Assembly (NCBI GenBank): GCA_035539175.1
Contig: DATLIY010000007.1
Coordinates: 124,001-188,000, forward strand
DNA: 64,000 nucleotides
DNA from: Acidisarcina sp.
GTDB taxonomy: Bacteria > Acidobacteriota > Terriglobia > Terriglobales > Acidobacteriaceae
Direction of reading: 5' to 3'
A model generated the notes under the pieces. It did no database searches. It had not been told where the DNA came from and saw only the letters and a list, made by a program, of their open reading frames with translations. Each line of letters starts with the position of its first letter. The first letter of the stretch is position 1. Below, one piece after another: positions 1-9,358 of this stretch. The position numbers were made by a program, and so were the translations under genes.

Positions 1-662
1 CCGCCAAGCTCATCGACGCATTGGCGAACGCGGTGGATTGCCAACTGATGTGCGGCAGGATCTCGCACGATACCGCCCTTGCCGATATGCTCCCTGCCAG
101 CCTCAAACTGCGGCTTCACCAGCACCACCGCTTCCAGTGCGGATGACGGGCCACTCAGGATCGCGGGGATCACTGAGGGAAGCACCAAAGTGGCCGAGAT
201 GAAGGATACGTCCATCGAGAGAAAGGTGATGCCTGCAGGCAGTCCCCCGGGCTGGAGAAGCCTCGCGTTGGTACGCTCCATCAACTCCACGCGCGCATCG
301 GATCGCAGCTTTTGGGCTATCTGCCCATACCCGGTATCGACCGCGAGCACCCGCCGCGCACCATGCTGCAACATGCAGTCGGTAAAGCCTCCGGTCGAGG
401 CTCCGACATCCAGGCAAAAACGATCGTTCAGGTCGATCTTCCAGTGCGCGAGCGCCGCTTCGAGCTTGAGCCCGCCCCGGCTCACATAGCGCAGATCTTC
501 GCCCAGCAGCCGAAACACCGCATCCTCGGATACTGGTGCTCCTGGCTTTTCGATCTTCTGCTCGTTCACGAGAACGCGCCCGGCAAGGATCATTGCCTGG
601 GCGCGTTCTCGTGTCGCGATAACTCCCCGCGCCACCAGCAGCTTGTCCAGCCTCGTCTTCAT
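1..662 (-). CDS. tlyA: TlyA-family rRNA 2'-O-methyltransferase (C-terminus cut by window edge)
   Basis: Reading the minus strand from the ATG at 662 gives an uninterrupted frame that runs off the left edge. The first ~60 residues form an S4 RNA-binding domain (begins MKTRLDKLLVARG, then a segment containing RAQAMILAGRVLVN). Next comes an FtsJ-like SAM domain with LDVGASTGGFTDCML as motif I, and KPQFEAGREHIGKGGIVRDP further on. That order is diagnostic of TlyA/hemolysin-A proteins, which 2'-O-methylate rRNA; family members are about 250-275 aa, so roughly the last 40-50 residues are missing. It lies 15 nt downstream of the beta-propeller lipoprotein gene and is probably co-transcribed with it. 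Despite the old hemolysin name, an rRNA methylation role is the safer call. Confidence 0.93.
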   Translation of the reverse strand, partial: MKTRLDKLLVARGVIATRERAQAMILAGRVLVNEQKIEKPGAPVSEDAVFRLLGEDLRYVSRGGLKLEAALAHWKIDLNDRFCLDVGASTGGFTDCMLQHGARRVLAVDTGYGQIAQKLRSDARVELMERTNARLLQPGGLPAGITFLSMDVSFISATLVLPSVIPAILSGPSSALEAVVLVKPQFEAGREHIGKGGIVRDPAAHQLAIHRVRQCVDELG

Positions 663-677
663 GGCTTGACTCGTGCT

Positions 678-2057
678 CTAGGGGGTTCCGGAACCAACGA
701 TGCGGCTGGCGTTGATCGAATTGCTGCCTCCTGCGACCTGACCACCTGTGCGGAGATCCACGACCCAGCCCGGCAAATCCACTGACGCCGAGATCGTGTC
801 CGTATCCGTACGAATGACGATTATCTGAGAACTGGTGGGCGAGGTTACGTACACCTTCCCAATCAAGGCATTCGATACTGCCGCCACGGAGCGCGGCTGA
901 CTCATCACCGTAATCGTCTTCTTCACCGTGAAGCTGGTCATATCGACCACGCTGACCGTGCCATCTCCCTGGTTGGCGGTATAGGCTCGCGTGCCGTCCT
1001 GCAGCACAGCCACCGTCGCAGGATGATGGCCCACCGGAACCGTGGCGAGCACCCTGCCGAAGGTGGACGAATTATTGCCATACACGTCGGTGGAGATGTC
1101 GATAAAGCTGACCGTATTCGAATCGTAGTTCGCGGTCACCAGGATGCTGGCCTTCTGGTAGATCTGCGCGTACACCGGACCTGCGCCAACGGAGATCGTC
1201 TGGCAGTTATAGGGGCAGGGCTGGTGATCCGGACCCCATGTCGCCGCATTGAGCTGGTTTGTCTGGCCGTCGATTACCGACACTGTTCCGCTGCCGCGGT
1301 TGAGGATAAACACGCGACGATTGTCGGAAGAGGCCACTCCATACACTGGGCAGGCGCCAACCGTAATTTCACCTGAAACCGTGTTGGTAGACTCCTCAAT
1401 CGCGTCCACCTTCCCGTTCACGCTCTGCGATGGTGTGTCGCAGACTCCCGGCGCCACCATCTGATTGATCGAGTACACCCGCTGAGCGCCAGAGTTCCCC
1501 ACCACCGTCACCGGCCCCATCTCCACAGGAATTGCCTGCTTCAGGGCGACCGGGCTTCCGGTCAGGAAATCCACCTGGTTCGTCGCGGAGTCGGACAGGA
1601 AGACAGCGTTTCCCGTGGACAACACGTTAGCCGGGGTCGTGCTTGCCAGCAACGTGGTCACGTTCACGTTCTTCGTCATCAGGCTCGCGGTTACCGGAAA
1701 GGAGCTGATCGTCTGGTCGTGGTTCAAGGTATAGGCCTCCCCCCCGCTTGGGCTTAAAGCAAGGCCGATGGGGCCGGGTCCCGTAAACGCCTGGGCGAGG
1801 ATGCTATCTCCTGAAAAATTCAGAATAGTCGCAACTCCAGGGGTCTTAGGGTCGGGAACAGCACCGGGAGCATTCTGCTGGGAGAGCGCCACCACCAGCG
1901 TGGCAGGTTGCGGGGCCGGGCCGGTCGGGTTGATCGGGACTACCACCGGGCGATAGGTACTTCCACAGCCGCAAACTGCGGCCAGCATCAGCAACCCACC
2001 GGCTGCCCACCAAGGGCGCTTCGGCCCTGTCAGACTCAACACTCGTGAATACCTCAC
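678..2057 (-). CDS. YVTN-type beta-propeller lipoprotein
   Basis: 459 aa, GTG start preceded by a GGAAG ribosome site 5 nt upstream. The N-terminus has a basic stretch, a hydrophobic segment (residues ~18-30) and a lipobox-like AVCGC, so it is probably an exported lipoprotein anchored at Cys29 or Cys31. The rest is repeated ~45-residue blades with the pattern of YVTN/NHL surface propellers, for example RAYTANQGDGTVSVVDM and KVYVTSPTSSQIIVI, together with GTVSVIDGQTNQL. Such propellers are binding or scaffold proteins; no catalytic motif is visible and the ligand is unknown. It is upstream of tlyA on the same strand and divergent from the DUF92 gene, sharing a ~190-bp intergenic region. Confidence 0.8.
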   Translation of the reverse strand: MRYSRVLSLTGPKRPWWAAGGLLMLAAVCGCGSTYRPVVVPINPTGPAPQPATLVVALSQQNAPGAVPDPKTPGVATILNFSGDSILAQAFTGPGPIGLALSPSGGEAYTLNHDQTISSFPVTASLMTKNVNVTTLLASTTPANVLSTGNAVFLSDSATNQVDFLTGSPVALKQAIPVEMGPVTVVGNSGAQRVYSINQMVAPGVCDTPSQSVNGKVDAIEESTNTVSGEITVGACPVYGVASSDNRRVFILNRGSGTVSVIDGQTNQLNAATWGPDHQPCPYNCQTISVGAGPVYAQIYQKASILVTANYDSNTVSFIDISTDVYGNNSSTFGRVLATVPVGHHPATVAVLQDGTRAYTANQGDGTVSVVDMTSFTVKKTITVMSQPRSVAAVSNALIGKVYVTSPTSSQIIVIRTDTDTISASVDLPGWVVDLRTGGQVAGGSNSINASRIVGSGTP

Positions 2058-2245
2058 TTAAACTTCCAGTCCTTCCAGGAACTCCCGCCGCGGCTGTATC
2101 CAGGTACCAGGGCGCGCGGTTTATCCGCCAGGAAACGCCGTACTTCGCTACTCTTACCAGAACGGCAGAACTGAAATTGACTCTCGAAGCATGATTGTAA
2201 ATCACGAAAGGCACTCGAGGCCGAGACTGGCTCCAGATCGCGAAG

Positions 2246-3133
2246 ATGACCCTACCTGAACAACCCGCTCCGGTCGCGATGGAACGCGCGCCAATCCTCG
2301 TCTGGCAATCTACTGCAATCCTGGCTACCACCCTGTCGCTGGCTGCTTTCTGGATTCTTGTGGTCGCCCATGCACCGGCGGGCTTCCCCCACTTTGCCCT
2401 TTCCGTGGGGATATGTTGCGCGCTGGCGCTGGCAGCCTGGATTCTGCATGCCGTCACCCCTATGGCGGCATGTACCGGCGCTCTCCTCGCTTTGTCACTG
2501 TCTATCTCCGGTCAGATCTGGTGGCGCTCCCCTCTGGTCCCGATGCTCGCGGTCTTCCTTCTTACCCACGTGGCAACCCGATTCCGTCGGGAGCGCAAGG
2601 AAAAACGGGGTCTCGCCGAAGCCCGCCGCGGCAGAGCAGCCTCGCAGATCGCCGCCAATGTCGGTGTTGCCGCATCGGTCTTGCCACTTGCTTCGGCGCA
2701 CGACTGGCTCCCGTCGGTCCTGCCCTGCTTTTTCTGCGGAGCAGCAGTGCTTCCCGCCATCGTTGCTGCGCTGGCGGAGGCCGCAGCCGATACCGTCTCC
2801 TCGGAGATGGGGCAGGCCCTGTCCGGCCAGCCACGGATGATCACCACCGGCAGGCGGGTTCCACCGGGAACGGACGGCGCCATCAGCATTGCGGGAACGA
2901 TGGCTGGGGCTGCCGGGGCCGGGATAGTTGTGCTGGTGTCGCTGGCGGTGCTCCACCTCTCGCCACTCGCCGCCATCCTCGCCTTTGCTGGCGCCAACTT
3001 TGGATTGTTTGTCGACAGCCTGCTGGGGGCCACGCTGGAGCGATGGGGATGGCTGAACAACGATGCGGTCAACTTCTCCTCAACCCTGGCCGCTGCCGCA
3101 TCGGCGGGACTGCTCGCCTCTGTGTACCTCTAG
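2246..3133 (+). CDS. DUF92 family integral membrane protein (TMEM19/VTE6-like)
   Basis: 295 aa, almost entirely hydrophobic helices (about seven predicted by eye) broken by a basic loop near residues 110-130 (RFRRERKEKRG). The signature of DUF92 is present: AADTVSSEMGQ followed by GTDGAISIAGTMAGAAGAG, and FGLFVDSLLGATLERWG near the end. Plant VTE6 in this family is a phytyl-phosphate kinase and cyanobacterial members act in isoprenoid salvage, so a polyprenol-phosphate kinase role is possible but not shown here. The stop codon overlaps the stop of the convergent ElyC-like gene: both use the shared tetramer CTAG at 3130-3133. Confidence 0.85.
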   Translation: MTLPEQPAPVAMERAPILVWQSTAILATTLSLAAFWILVVAHAPAGFPHFALSVGICCALALAAWILHAVTPMAACTGALLALSLSISGQIWWRSPLVPMLAVFLLTHVATRFRRERKEKRGLAEARRGRAASQIAANVGVAASVLPLASAHDWLPSVLPCFFCGAAVLPAIVAALAEAAADTVSSEMGQALSGQPRMITTGRRVPPGTDGAISIAGTMAGAAGAGIVVLVSLAVLHLSPLAAILAFAGANFGLFVDSLLGATLERWGWLNNDAVNFSSTLAAAASAGLLASVYL

Positions 3134-3777
3134 ATCGTTGCCCCGGTAAGCCAGTGGATATGCAGCCGCCACGCCGCATAGCTCATCATCTCGTGGAGCA
3201 TCCGCTCCGCTGAGTCATATCCGCTGATGCTTTTGCCCGGCGGCCGCGGAGAGGTGTACACCTCGAGCCCCTCTGCCGCGCATAGCTCATGAATCCGGAA
3301 GAGATGGGTTCCATCGCTCACGATGACGATGCGCCGCAGGTGATTCGCGCGGGCGATCACCGCCAGCCTGCGCGCCTGCTGTCCGGTATTGACGCTCTGC
3401 GTCTCCGCGATGATCTGGCTCTCCGGTACGCCGTGCGCCAGCAGATAATCATGGCCCACGCCGCCCTCCGAGTGCACTTCGTCTCCCGCACCGCCGAGCG
3501 TAATCACTAATGGCGCAATTCCCTGCTCGTAGAGCGAGAGAGCGTGATCCAGACGGGCCCGCAGGACCGGTGAGGGCCTGCCGTCATACTCCGCCGCACC
3601 GAAGACCGCAATGGCGTCGGCGGTCCGGGCCTCATCGTGCTCGGCAAAGTATTGAATCTGCGAGTAGACCCATGCAAACCAACCCAACGCAACAAACACT
3701 GCAGTTGGCAGGAGCCATCGCAGCAGAGATCTCCCCGGCTTTCTTGCGCCTCGTAGATTTGTATCCGGAACGATCAT
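3130..3777 (-). CDS. YdcF/ElyC/SanA-like DUF218 membrane-anchored protein
   Basis: 215 aa. One N-terminal membrane anchor (residues ~20-40, LLPTAVFVALGWFAWVYS) is followed by a DUF218 domain: ADAIAVFGAAEYDGRPSP, VLRARLDHALSLYEQG, ITLGGAGDEVHSEG and AETQSVNTGQQARRLA. Family members (ElyC, SanA, YdcF) are inner-membrane proteins linked to envelope integrity and polyprenyl-lipid handling; the reaction is unknown. It starts 2 nt after the stop of the tsaC-like gene, so the two form an operon. The C-terminus is convergent with the DUF92 gene. Confidence 0.85.
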   Translation of the reverse strand: MIVPDTNLRGARKPGRSLLRWLLPTAVFVALGWFAWVYSQIQYFAEHDEARTADAIAVFGAAEYDGRPSPVLRARLDHALSLYEQGIAPLVITLGGAGDEVHSEGGVGHDYLLAHGVPESQIIAETQSVNTGQQARRLAVIARANHLRRIVIVSDGTHLFRIHELCAAEGLEVYTSPRPPGKSISGYDSAERMLHEMMSYAAWRLHIHWLTGATI

Positions 3778-3779
3778 GG

Positions 3780-4424
3780 TTAGCGCTGCAATGCCATCAC
3801 AACCTCGTGGGTGGGGATGGCCCCTTCACGCAAAATCTGCCAGGAGTCTCCGTCTCCCGTAAGATCGACGATTGTCGTCGGGACAGCGCGGCCGGTGGGG
3901 CCGCCATCCACGATCAATGGAATCCGCCCGCCAATCTGATCTCGAACTCCACTCGCGTTCGTGCACTCCGGCATGCCTCGGAGATTGGCTGCCGTCGCAG
4001 TGATGGGCAATCCGAACGCCTCCACCACCGCCCGAGGAATGGCGCAGTCTGGTACGCGTAGCGCCACATTTCCCGTATTCGCTGTGCTGCGCAGAGGCAG
4101 GCGCGATCCTGCCTTTACGATAATCGTCAACGGTCCGGGCCAGAAGCGCTCCGCCAACCGGTCAAAGTTGGCATCAATCTCGCGCGCCAGCTCAAAAGCC
4201 TGGGCTACGCTGGCCAGCAGCAAAGAGAGCGGCTTGTGACGCAGACGCCCTTTGATCTGGTAAATTCGCTCCACCGCCTGCAGATTCACCGGGTCCACCG
4301 CAAGACCGTAAAAAGTATCGGTGGGCATCCCAACCACCTTGCCGCTCCTCAGGCAGGAAACGATGTATTCCACGTGCTTCGCTTCAGGTTCATCGGGATG
4401 GACGCGCAGGATTTCCGCAGACAA
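3780..4424 (-). CDS. tsaC: L-threonylcarbamoyladenylate synthase, short TsaC/YrdC type
   Basis: 214 aa, a single YrdC-like domain without the extra C-terminal Sua5 domain. Recognisable blocks are GKVVGMPTDTFYGLAVD near residue 30, IKGRLRHKPLSLLLAS (the KxR-type ATP/tRNA-binding motif), FWPGPLTIIVKA, VALRVPD and LPITATAANLRG. The enzyme makes threonylcarbamoyl-AMP from threonine, bicarbonate and ATP for the t6A modification of ANN-decoding tRNAs. It is the first gene of a two-gene minus-strand unit with the ElyC-like gene and is divergent from the rRNA methyltransferase gene. Confidence 0.93.
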   Translation of the reverse strand: MSAEILRVHPDEPEAKHVEYIVSCLRSGKVVGMPTDTFYGLAVDPVNLQAVERIYQIKGRLRHKPLSLLLASVAQAFELAREIDANFDRLAERFWPGPLTIIVKAGSRLPLRSTANTGNVALRVPDCAIPRAVVEAFGLPITATAANLRGMPECTNASGVRDQIGGRIPLIVDGGPTGRAVPTTIVDLTGDGDSWQILREGAIPTHEVVMALQR

Positions 4425-4529
4425 GGTCTCTCCGTACTGGGTAAGGTAAACGTTTGGCGAAGCCGGAAACTATCATACCGCTCGAGCACCCTGCAACTCC
4501 ATGCAGGAACACAAGGTAGAATCGCACTG

Positions 4530-5375
4530 ATGCAGACGGCTCGAAACCAGACGCGTATTCGCATTGTACAGAGCCGGCAGAATAGCCGGGTGAAAGAACT
4601 GCGTGCCGCTCTCTCCCGCGGCCCTCGCAGCTCCCAGGACCCCGTCGCTCTGGAAGGTTTGCACCTGGTCGAAGAGGCCCTGCGCAGCGGATTGAAGGTC
4701 ACCACGGTCTTTCTCCGCCAGGGCAGCGAACCGTTGCTGGATACCCTACCGCTTGCGTCGGAGACCGAAGTTCTTGCGCTTCCGCCGGAGGTTTTTGCCA
4801 GTGCGCTTACCACCGAATCCCCCCAGGGAGTCGCGGCGCTTGCTCTCCCTCCCCACTTCGATCCCCAGGATCTCTTTCGCCGCCAGCCCCTGATCCTCGT
4901 CGCTGCCGGGCTGCAGGATCCCGGCAATATGGGGACGCTGCTGCGCTCCGCGGAAGCGTTTGGCGCAACCGGCATTCTCGCTTTGCCCGGCACCGTCAGC
5001 CAATGGAATCCGAAGGCCCTTCGCGCCTCTTCCGGATCGGCCTTCCGCCTGCCAGTGTTCGCCATGGGCGAGGGAGACGCCGTGGCCCTGCTGCGGCAGC
5101 ATCGCCTTCTTCTGCTGGCCACTACCGTCAATGGGGGCACCCCTCTGCGGGAGATGAACCTGAACCAGCCCTGCGCCCTGCTGATCGGCAATGAGGGCGG
5201 CGGGCTGTCACAATCGCTGCTCGAGAAGGCAGATGCAGCCGTCACCATTCCCTGTGACGGACCGGTGGAATCGCTAAACGCCGCCGTCGCGGCCAGCATC
5301 GTGCTCTATGAGGCGTCTCGTCAGCGAAGCTTGCTCTCCACCGCTCTTGCCTCGCGGGAGCTCACACGGCCATGA
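4530..5375 (+). CDS. TrmH/SpoU-family RNA 2'-O-ribose methyltransferase
   Basis: 281 aa from the ATG at 4530. The frame is open further upstream, but that part lies antisense to tsaC and its composition does not look coding, so the internal ATG (MQTARNQTRIRIVQSRQNSR) is preferred. The N-terminal ~105 residues fit the SpoU substrate-binding domain. The C-terminal SPOUT knot is clear: LQDPGNMGTLLRSAEAFGA (motif 1), LIGNEGGGLSQSLLEKA (motif 2) and IPCDGPVESLNAAVAASIVL (motif 3). The target, rRNA (RlmB-like) or tRNA, cannot be decided from sequence alone. The stop overlaps the rarA start in an ATGA, implying translational coupling. Confidence 0.92.
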   Translation: MQTARNQTRIRIVQSRQNSRVKELRAALSRGPRSSQDPVALEGLHLVEEALRSGLKVTTVFLRQGSEPLLDTLPLASETEVLALPPEVFASALTTESPQGVAALALPPHFDPQDLFRRQPLILVAAGLQDPGNMGTLLRSAEAFGATGILALPGTVSQWNPKALRASSGSAFRLPVFAMGEGDAVALLRQHRLLLLATTVNGGTPLREMNLNQPCALLIGNEGGGLSQSLLEKADAAVTIPCDGPVESLNAAVAASIVLYEASRQRSLLSTALASRELTRP

Positions 5376-6709
5376 GTCTCTTCGATCAAACGCCCGATCT
5401 GAGCGCCCACGACAGAAGCCAGGCCGCTCCCCTTGCCGAGCGCATGCGCCCGCGCACGCTCGACGAGTACGTCGGGCAGGAGCACCTGCTGGCTCCAGGC
5501 AAGCCATTACGGGTCCAGATTGAACGCGACGATGCTGCGTCGATGATCTTCTGGGGGCCTCCCGGCGTTGGAAAGACCACGCTTGCCAAGATCATTGCCG
5601 AAACCACCAAGGCCAGCTTTATCGAGTTCTCCGCCGTCCTCAGCGGCATCAAGGAGATCAAGCAGGTGATGGTGGACGCCGAAAAGGCCGCAGCCTACGG
5701 CTCGCGCACCATCCTCTTCATCGACGAGATTCACCGCTTCAACAAAGCTCAGCAGGATGCGTTTCTTCCCTACGTTGAGCGGGGAACCATTCGCCTCATC
5801 GGTGCGACGACGGAGAATCCTTCGTTTGAAGTGATCGCCGCCTTGCTATCGCGCTGTCGGGTCTTCACGCTGCACCCGCTCACCCAGCCTCAGTTGATCC
5901 TGCTGCTGGAACGCGCTCTGAAAGACGAGACCCGCGGTCTTGGCTCGTTGCACCTCGAAGCCGATGCGGATGCTCTCGCCATGATCGCCGACTACTCCAG
6001 CGGGGACGCGCGCAACGCATATAACGCGCTGGAGATGGCCGCACGCATGTCCAGCGATGGCCGGATCACCAAGGCTATTGCCGGGGAAGCGCTGCAGCAG
6101 CGGGTTCTACTTTACGACAAGCATGGCGAGGAGCATTACAACCTCATCTCTGCCCTGCATAAGTCTGTGCGGAACAGCGATGCCGATGCTGCTCTCTATT
6201 GGCTGGGCCGCATGCTGCAAGGCGGCGAAGACCCCATGTACATTGCCCGGCGCGTAGTTCGTATGGCGGTGGAGGACATTGGCCTTGCCTCACCGGAAGC
6301 GCTGAACCTGACTCTCTCCGCACGCGATGCCATGGATTTTCTTGGTTCGCCGGAAGGAGATCTCGCGCTTGCGCAGGCAGTCGTCTACCTGGCGCTGGCT
6401 CCAAAGTCGAACGCGGTCTACACCGCCTACGGTGCGGTTCGCAGCGATATTGAGGCGACGCGCGCCGAACCCGTTCCCCTTCACCTTAGAAACGCGCCGA
6501 CCAGCCTGATGAAGTCCCTCGACTACGGCAAAGGCTACAGATATGCGCATGACGAAGAGGGCCGCGTTGCGGATATGGACTGCCTGCCGGAAAGCCTGCT
6601 GGGACGCAGCTACTATCACCCGACGCAGGAAGGCCGGGAGAAGCTGCTGGCGCAGCGGATGGCTGAGATCAAGCGGATCCGCGCTGCAAAGCACAAGCGT
6701 GAGGAGTAG
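5372..6709 (+). CDS. rarA: Replication-associated recombination ATPase RarA/MgsA
   Basis: 445 aa. AAA+ core: ERMRPRTLDEYVGQEHLL at the N-terminus, Walker A FWGPPGVGKTTLA (residues ~58-70), Walker B ILFIDEIHRFNKAQQD, sensor 1 GATTENPSFEV, then the C-terminal MgsA/RarA tetramerisation domain (VRNSDADAALYWLGRML, MAVEDIGLASPEAL). The family acts at stalled replication forks and interacts with SSB. It is translated from an ATGA overlap with the upstream methyltransferase and ends exactly where the convergent dsbD gene ends, with no intergenic base. Confidence 0.97.
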   Translation: MSLFDQTPDLSAHDRSQAAPLAERMRPRTLDEYVGQEHLLAPGKPLRVQIERDDAASMIFWGPPGVGKTTLAKIIAETTKASFIEFSAVLSGIKEIKQVMVDAEKAAAYGSRTILFIDEIHRFNKAQQDAFLPYVERGTIRLIGATTENPSFEVIAALLSRCRVFTLHPLTQPQLILLLERALKDETRGLGSLHLEADADALAMIADYSSGDARNAYNALEMAARMSSDGRITKAIAGEALQQRVLLYDKHGEEHYNLISALHKSVRNSDADAALYWLGRMLQGGEDPMYIARRVVRMAVEDIGLASPEALNLTLSARDAMDFLGSPEGDLALAQAVVYLALAPKSNAVYTAYGAVRSDIEATRAEPVPLHLRNAPTSLMKSLDYGKGYRYAHDEEGRVADMDCLPESLLGRSYYHPTQEGREKLLAQRMAEIKRIRAAKHKREE

Positions 6710-8791
6710 TTACTGCCGCTGAAGACCATTCAACGCATCGATAACGATGCCTGCGGTCAGCACCTCGGGAAGCAGGCGAGGCGGTTCAGTCGCCGATGCC
6801 GGATAGATGGCATACGTCGGCACTCCGCTGCGGCCCAGTTGCGCCAGCGTCTGCGCAATCATCCCATCGTGCTGCGTCCAGTCCGCGCGTAGCAGCACCA
6901 TTCCACTCTGCTTCAAGCGCTGCTGCACGTCGCTCCGGTCGAGCACCACGTGTTCGTTTACCTGGCAGCTCAGACACCAGCTCGCGGTAAAGTCCACGAA
7001 GACCGGCTTGCCAAGTGCGCGATACTTCTCCACGGCCGCCGGAGTGAAAGGCTCCCATGTAAGGTCGCCGGACTTTGCCGTCGTTTGTATTGGAGACGCG
7101 GTACGCACGGCATAGACCGGGATAGCCACGGCGATTGCCGCGACCACGATTGCGAAGACAGAAGCCATCCGCTTTGCCGGCCATCGGCCTACGATCCACC
7201 CCGCAACCGCCAGCATCAGGAGCGCAGCCAGCAGGCCGATCAGCGCATTTACACCAGCCGACTGCGTAAACACCCACACCAGCCAGATCACGGTGCCGAA
7301 TACCGGAATGGCGGTTGCCTGCTTCAAGACTTCCATCCATGCCCCGGGCCGAGGCAAAAGCCGCGTCCATGCCGGATTGAACGTCAACAGGAGGTAAGGC
7401 AACGCCAGGCCAAGCGCGACCGCCGTAAAGATAAGGAACGTAACTCCCGCAGGTTGGGCCAGCGCAAAACCGATAGCCACGCCCATAAACGGAGCCGTGC
7501 ACGGAGTAGCGACCACCATCGCCAGCACTCCGGTAAAGAAGCTCCCCGTGTATCCGCTGCGCTTCGCCAGGGAGCTGCCAGCACTCGTGAGCGTCAGGCC
7601 GATCTCAAATTGTCCTGCGAGCGACAGGCCAAGGAAGAACAGCAGCATTGCCATCAGGGCCACAAAAACGGGCGACTGAAATTGAAATCCCCAGCCCAGT
7701 TGCCGTCCACCTGCACGAAGCAGCAATAGCGCGGCAACCACAGCCCAGAATGACACCAGGATGCCGAGGGCATAGACCATCCCATGCATCCGCATACGGT
7801 GGCGATCTTCTGTGGAAGACTGTACCAGCGCCAGACCCTTCAGAAACAGCACCGGGAAGACGCATGGCATCAGGTTCAGCAGCAGTCCGCCCAGCATTGC
7901 CAGCCCTGCAATCCGCAGCACCATACCTGCGCTCGCCCTGGGAGCCGCCATCGGCGCGGTGGGCACGGTTCCCTGCTGGGCATTTACCAGGTAGCCGACG
8001 CCGTCCAGCACGATCAGACCGCGAAGCCGGTCTGGATCCTTCTTCAGATCTTCGTCCTTCTTCAGGTCGATCAGCAATCCGTCAGGTAGTGACTGAACCG
8101 GCTCCGGAGCGGGATTACTGATTTCATCCCGATGAAGCGGAAAGAATTGCGCCCCCGACTCTCTCTTCCCTGTAATCACCGCCATGCGAAAGCCGGTCGC
8201 AGTGGGCGCGAATCGGACCTGCCATGACGCGGGAAGCGGTTGCGGCAGGGTCTTGCTCAGGCGATCGAACAACGCAGCCACATCCGGATTGACCGGCGGA
8301 GGAGTGGTTGCGCTCCCTGCAATATCGAGCGATACATTCGCCTTTCCCGGAATGCAGACCTCACGGCACACCAGCCAATCCACCTTCGCGGCCAGCGGCT
8401 CATGCTGACCTGGCTTCAGCGCCGTCTTCACCTTCATGGGGATTGGGAATAACACCTCGTTCTCGTAGCCGTAATCCATGTAGGGTCCGAGCGGCAAACG
8501 GCCAGGCGTCGGAAACTGGATGGGGCTCGCGGAGAATCCCGGCGGCAGGTTCCACTTCACGGTCGGCGGAAGTCCCGAGTCGCCAGCATTGACCCAGTAA
8601 ATGTGCCACCCCTTCTCCAGCTTGAAATACAGACCCGCCTCGAAGGATCCCGGCGACGCAATAGCTGGAGTTGGCGTCAGCAACTCCACCGTCAGATGGG
8701 GAGCACTCACGGGCGCAGCGTGAAGCATCGCCGCTCCCATAGTGGCAAGCATGGCGACAACGATCCATATTCTAAGCAAGGGTGCCTTCAT
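6710..8791 (-). CDS. dsbD: DsbD-family thiol:disulfide interchange protein
   Basis: 693 aa from the ATG at 8791 (MKAPLLRIWIVVAMLA), which begins a good signal peptide; an in-frame start 54 nt upstream would add a non-signal-like N-terminus. Domain order: signal peptide; periplasmic alpha domain with the CREVCIPG cysteine pair; about eight membrane helices with NLMPCVFPVLFLKG and VATPCTAPFMG (the membrane cysteine pair); C-terminal thioredoxin domain with FVDFTASWCLSCQVNE (CLSC). It carries electrons from cytoplasmic thioredoxin across the inner membrane to periplasmic thiols. A perfect 12-bp palindrome lies about 17 bp upstream of the start. Confidence 0.95.
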   Translation of the reverse strand: MKAPLLRIWIVVAMLATMGAAMLHAAPVSAPHLTVELLTPTPAIASPGSFEAGLYFKLEKGWHIYWVNAGDSGLPPTVKWNLPPGFSASPIQFPTPGRLPLGPYMDYGYENEVLFPIPMKVKTALKPGQHEPLAAKVDWLVCREVCIPGKANVSLDIAGSATTPPPVNPDVAALFDRLSKTLPQPLPASWQVRFAPTATGFRMAVITGKRESGAQFFPLHRDEISNPAPEPVQSLPDGLLIDLKKDEDLKKDPDRLRGLIVLDGVGYLVNAQQGTVPTAPMAAPRASAGMVLRIAGLAMLGGLLLNLMPCVFPVLFLKGLALVQSSTEDRHRMRMHGMVYALGILVSFWAVVAALLLLRAGGRQLGWGFQFQSPVFVALMAMLLFFLGLSLAGQFEIGLTLTSAGSSLAKRSGYTGSFFTGVLAMVVATPCTAPFMGVAIGFALAQPAGVTFLIFTAVALGLALPYLLLTFNPAWTRLLPRPGAWMEVLKQATAIPVFGTVIWLVWVFTQSAGVNALIGLLAALLMLAVAGWIVGRWPAKRMASVFAIVVAAIAVAIPVYAVRTASPIQTTAKSGDLTWEPFTPAAVEKYRALGKPVFVDFTASWCLSCQVNEHVVLDRSDVQQRLKQSGMVLLRADWTQHDGMIAQTLAQLGRSGVPTYAIYPASATEPPRLLPEVLTAGIVIDALNGLQRQ

Positions 8792-8807
8792 GAAGAGTGG
8801 TCCCGCC

Positions 8808-8819
8808 CGAAAGCTTTCG
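8808..8819. promoter_or_regulatory. 12-bp perfect palindrome upstream of dsbD
   Basis: CGAAAGCTTTCG reads the same on both strands and lies 17-28 bp before the dsbD start codon, inside the 102-bp gap to the CoA-binding gene. It could be an operator half-site pair. A 12-bp palindrome can also arise by chance, and no second copy was noticed nearby. Confidence 0.25.
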
Positions 8820-8893
8820 CCTTCTATTCTAACCGGAATCGGCATCGCATCGAAGCTACGCAGGATAGGCCTGGCAGGTGCAATGTGAGCCGA

Positions 8894-9307
8894 TCAACCG
8901 TAAATACGGGCGTGTTCCCTGAAGATACAGCGGTCCATCACCACTTTGATGCCGTCAGCCTCGGCCCATCCCGCAGCCTCGTCGTGGCACACACCTTCCT
9001 GCAGCCACAGATACGGAATTTTGAGCCGCATTACATCTTTCACAATCTCCGGAACAAACGCTGAAGCGCGAAATACATCCACCAGGTCAATCTTTCCGAC
9101 GGCCCGGCATGCATCCTCCAGCGTGGGATAGCAGGTCTCCCCAAGAATCTGCGTGGCTGCGGGGTTCACCGGAACAATGCGATAGCCTTGCTGCTGCATG
9201 TAGCGGGAAACTCCAAAGCTTGGGCGGTCAGCCTTGTCAGACAATCCGATGACGGCAATGGTTTTGGTGTTCCGTAGAATCTCTTCGATCGTCTCTGGCT
9301 CGTTCAT
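8894..9307 (-). CDS. CoA-binding domain protein (YccU/CoA_binding_2 family)
   Basis: 137 aa, a single Rossmann CoA-binding domain: TIAVIGLSDKADRPSFGVSR, YRIVPVNPAATQILGE, VDVFRASAFVPEIV, IPYLWLQEGVCHDEAA and ending VVMDRCIFREHARI. These small stand-alone proteins resemble the CoA-binding part of succinyl-CoA synthetase and bind CoA; their role is undefined. It stands between prfB and dsbD on the same strand, with 51 bp to prfB upstream and 102 bp to dsbD downstream, so co-transcription is possible. Confidence 0.9.
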   Translation of the reverse strand: MNEPETIEEILRNTKTIAVIGLSDKADRPSFGVSRYMQQQGYRIVPVNPAATQILGETCYPTLEDACRAVGKIDLVDVFRASAFVPEIVKDVMRLKIPYLWLQEGVCHDEAAGWAEADGIKVVMDRCIFREHARIYG

Positions 9308-9358
9308 CTGTCAGTTGCCTCCCAGTGGCTCAAGCTCAAACCCCTTGAGATGCTGGAT

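Noticed and set aside
4349-5299. 316-codon minus-strand frame opposite the SPOUT methyltransferase
   Set aside because: The plus strand encodes all three SPOUT motifs; the antisense product is Arg/Ser-rich and has no domain.
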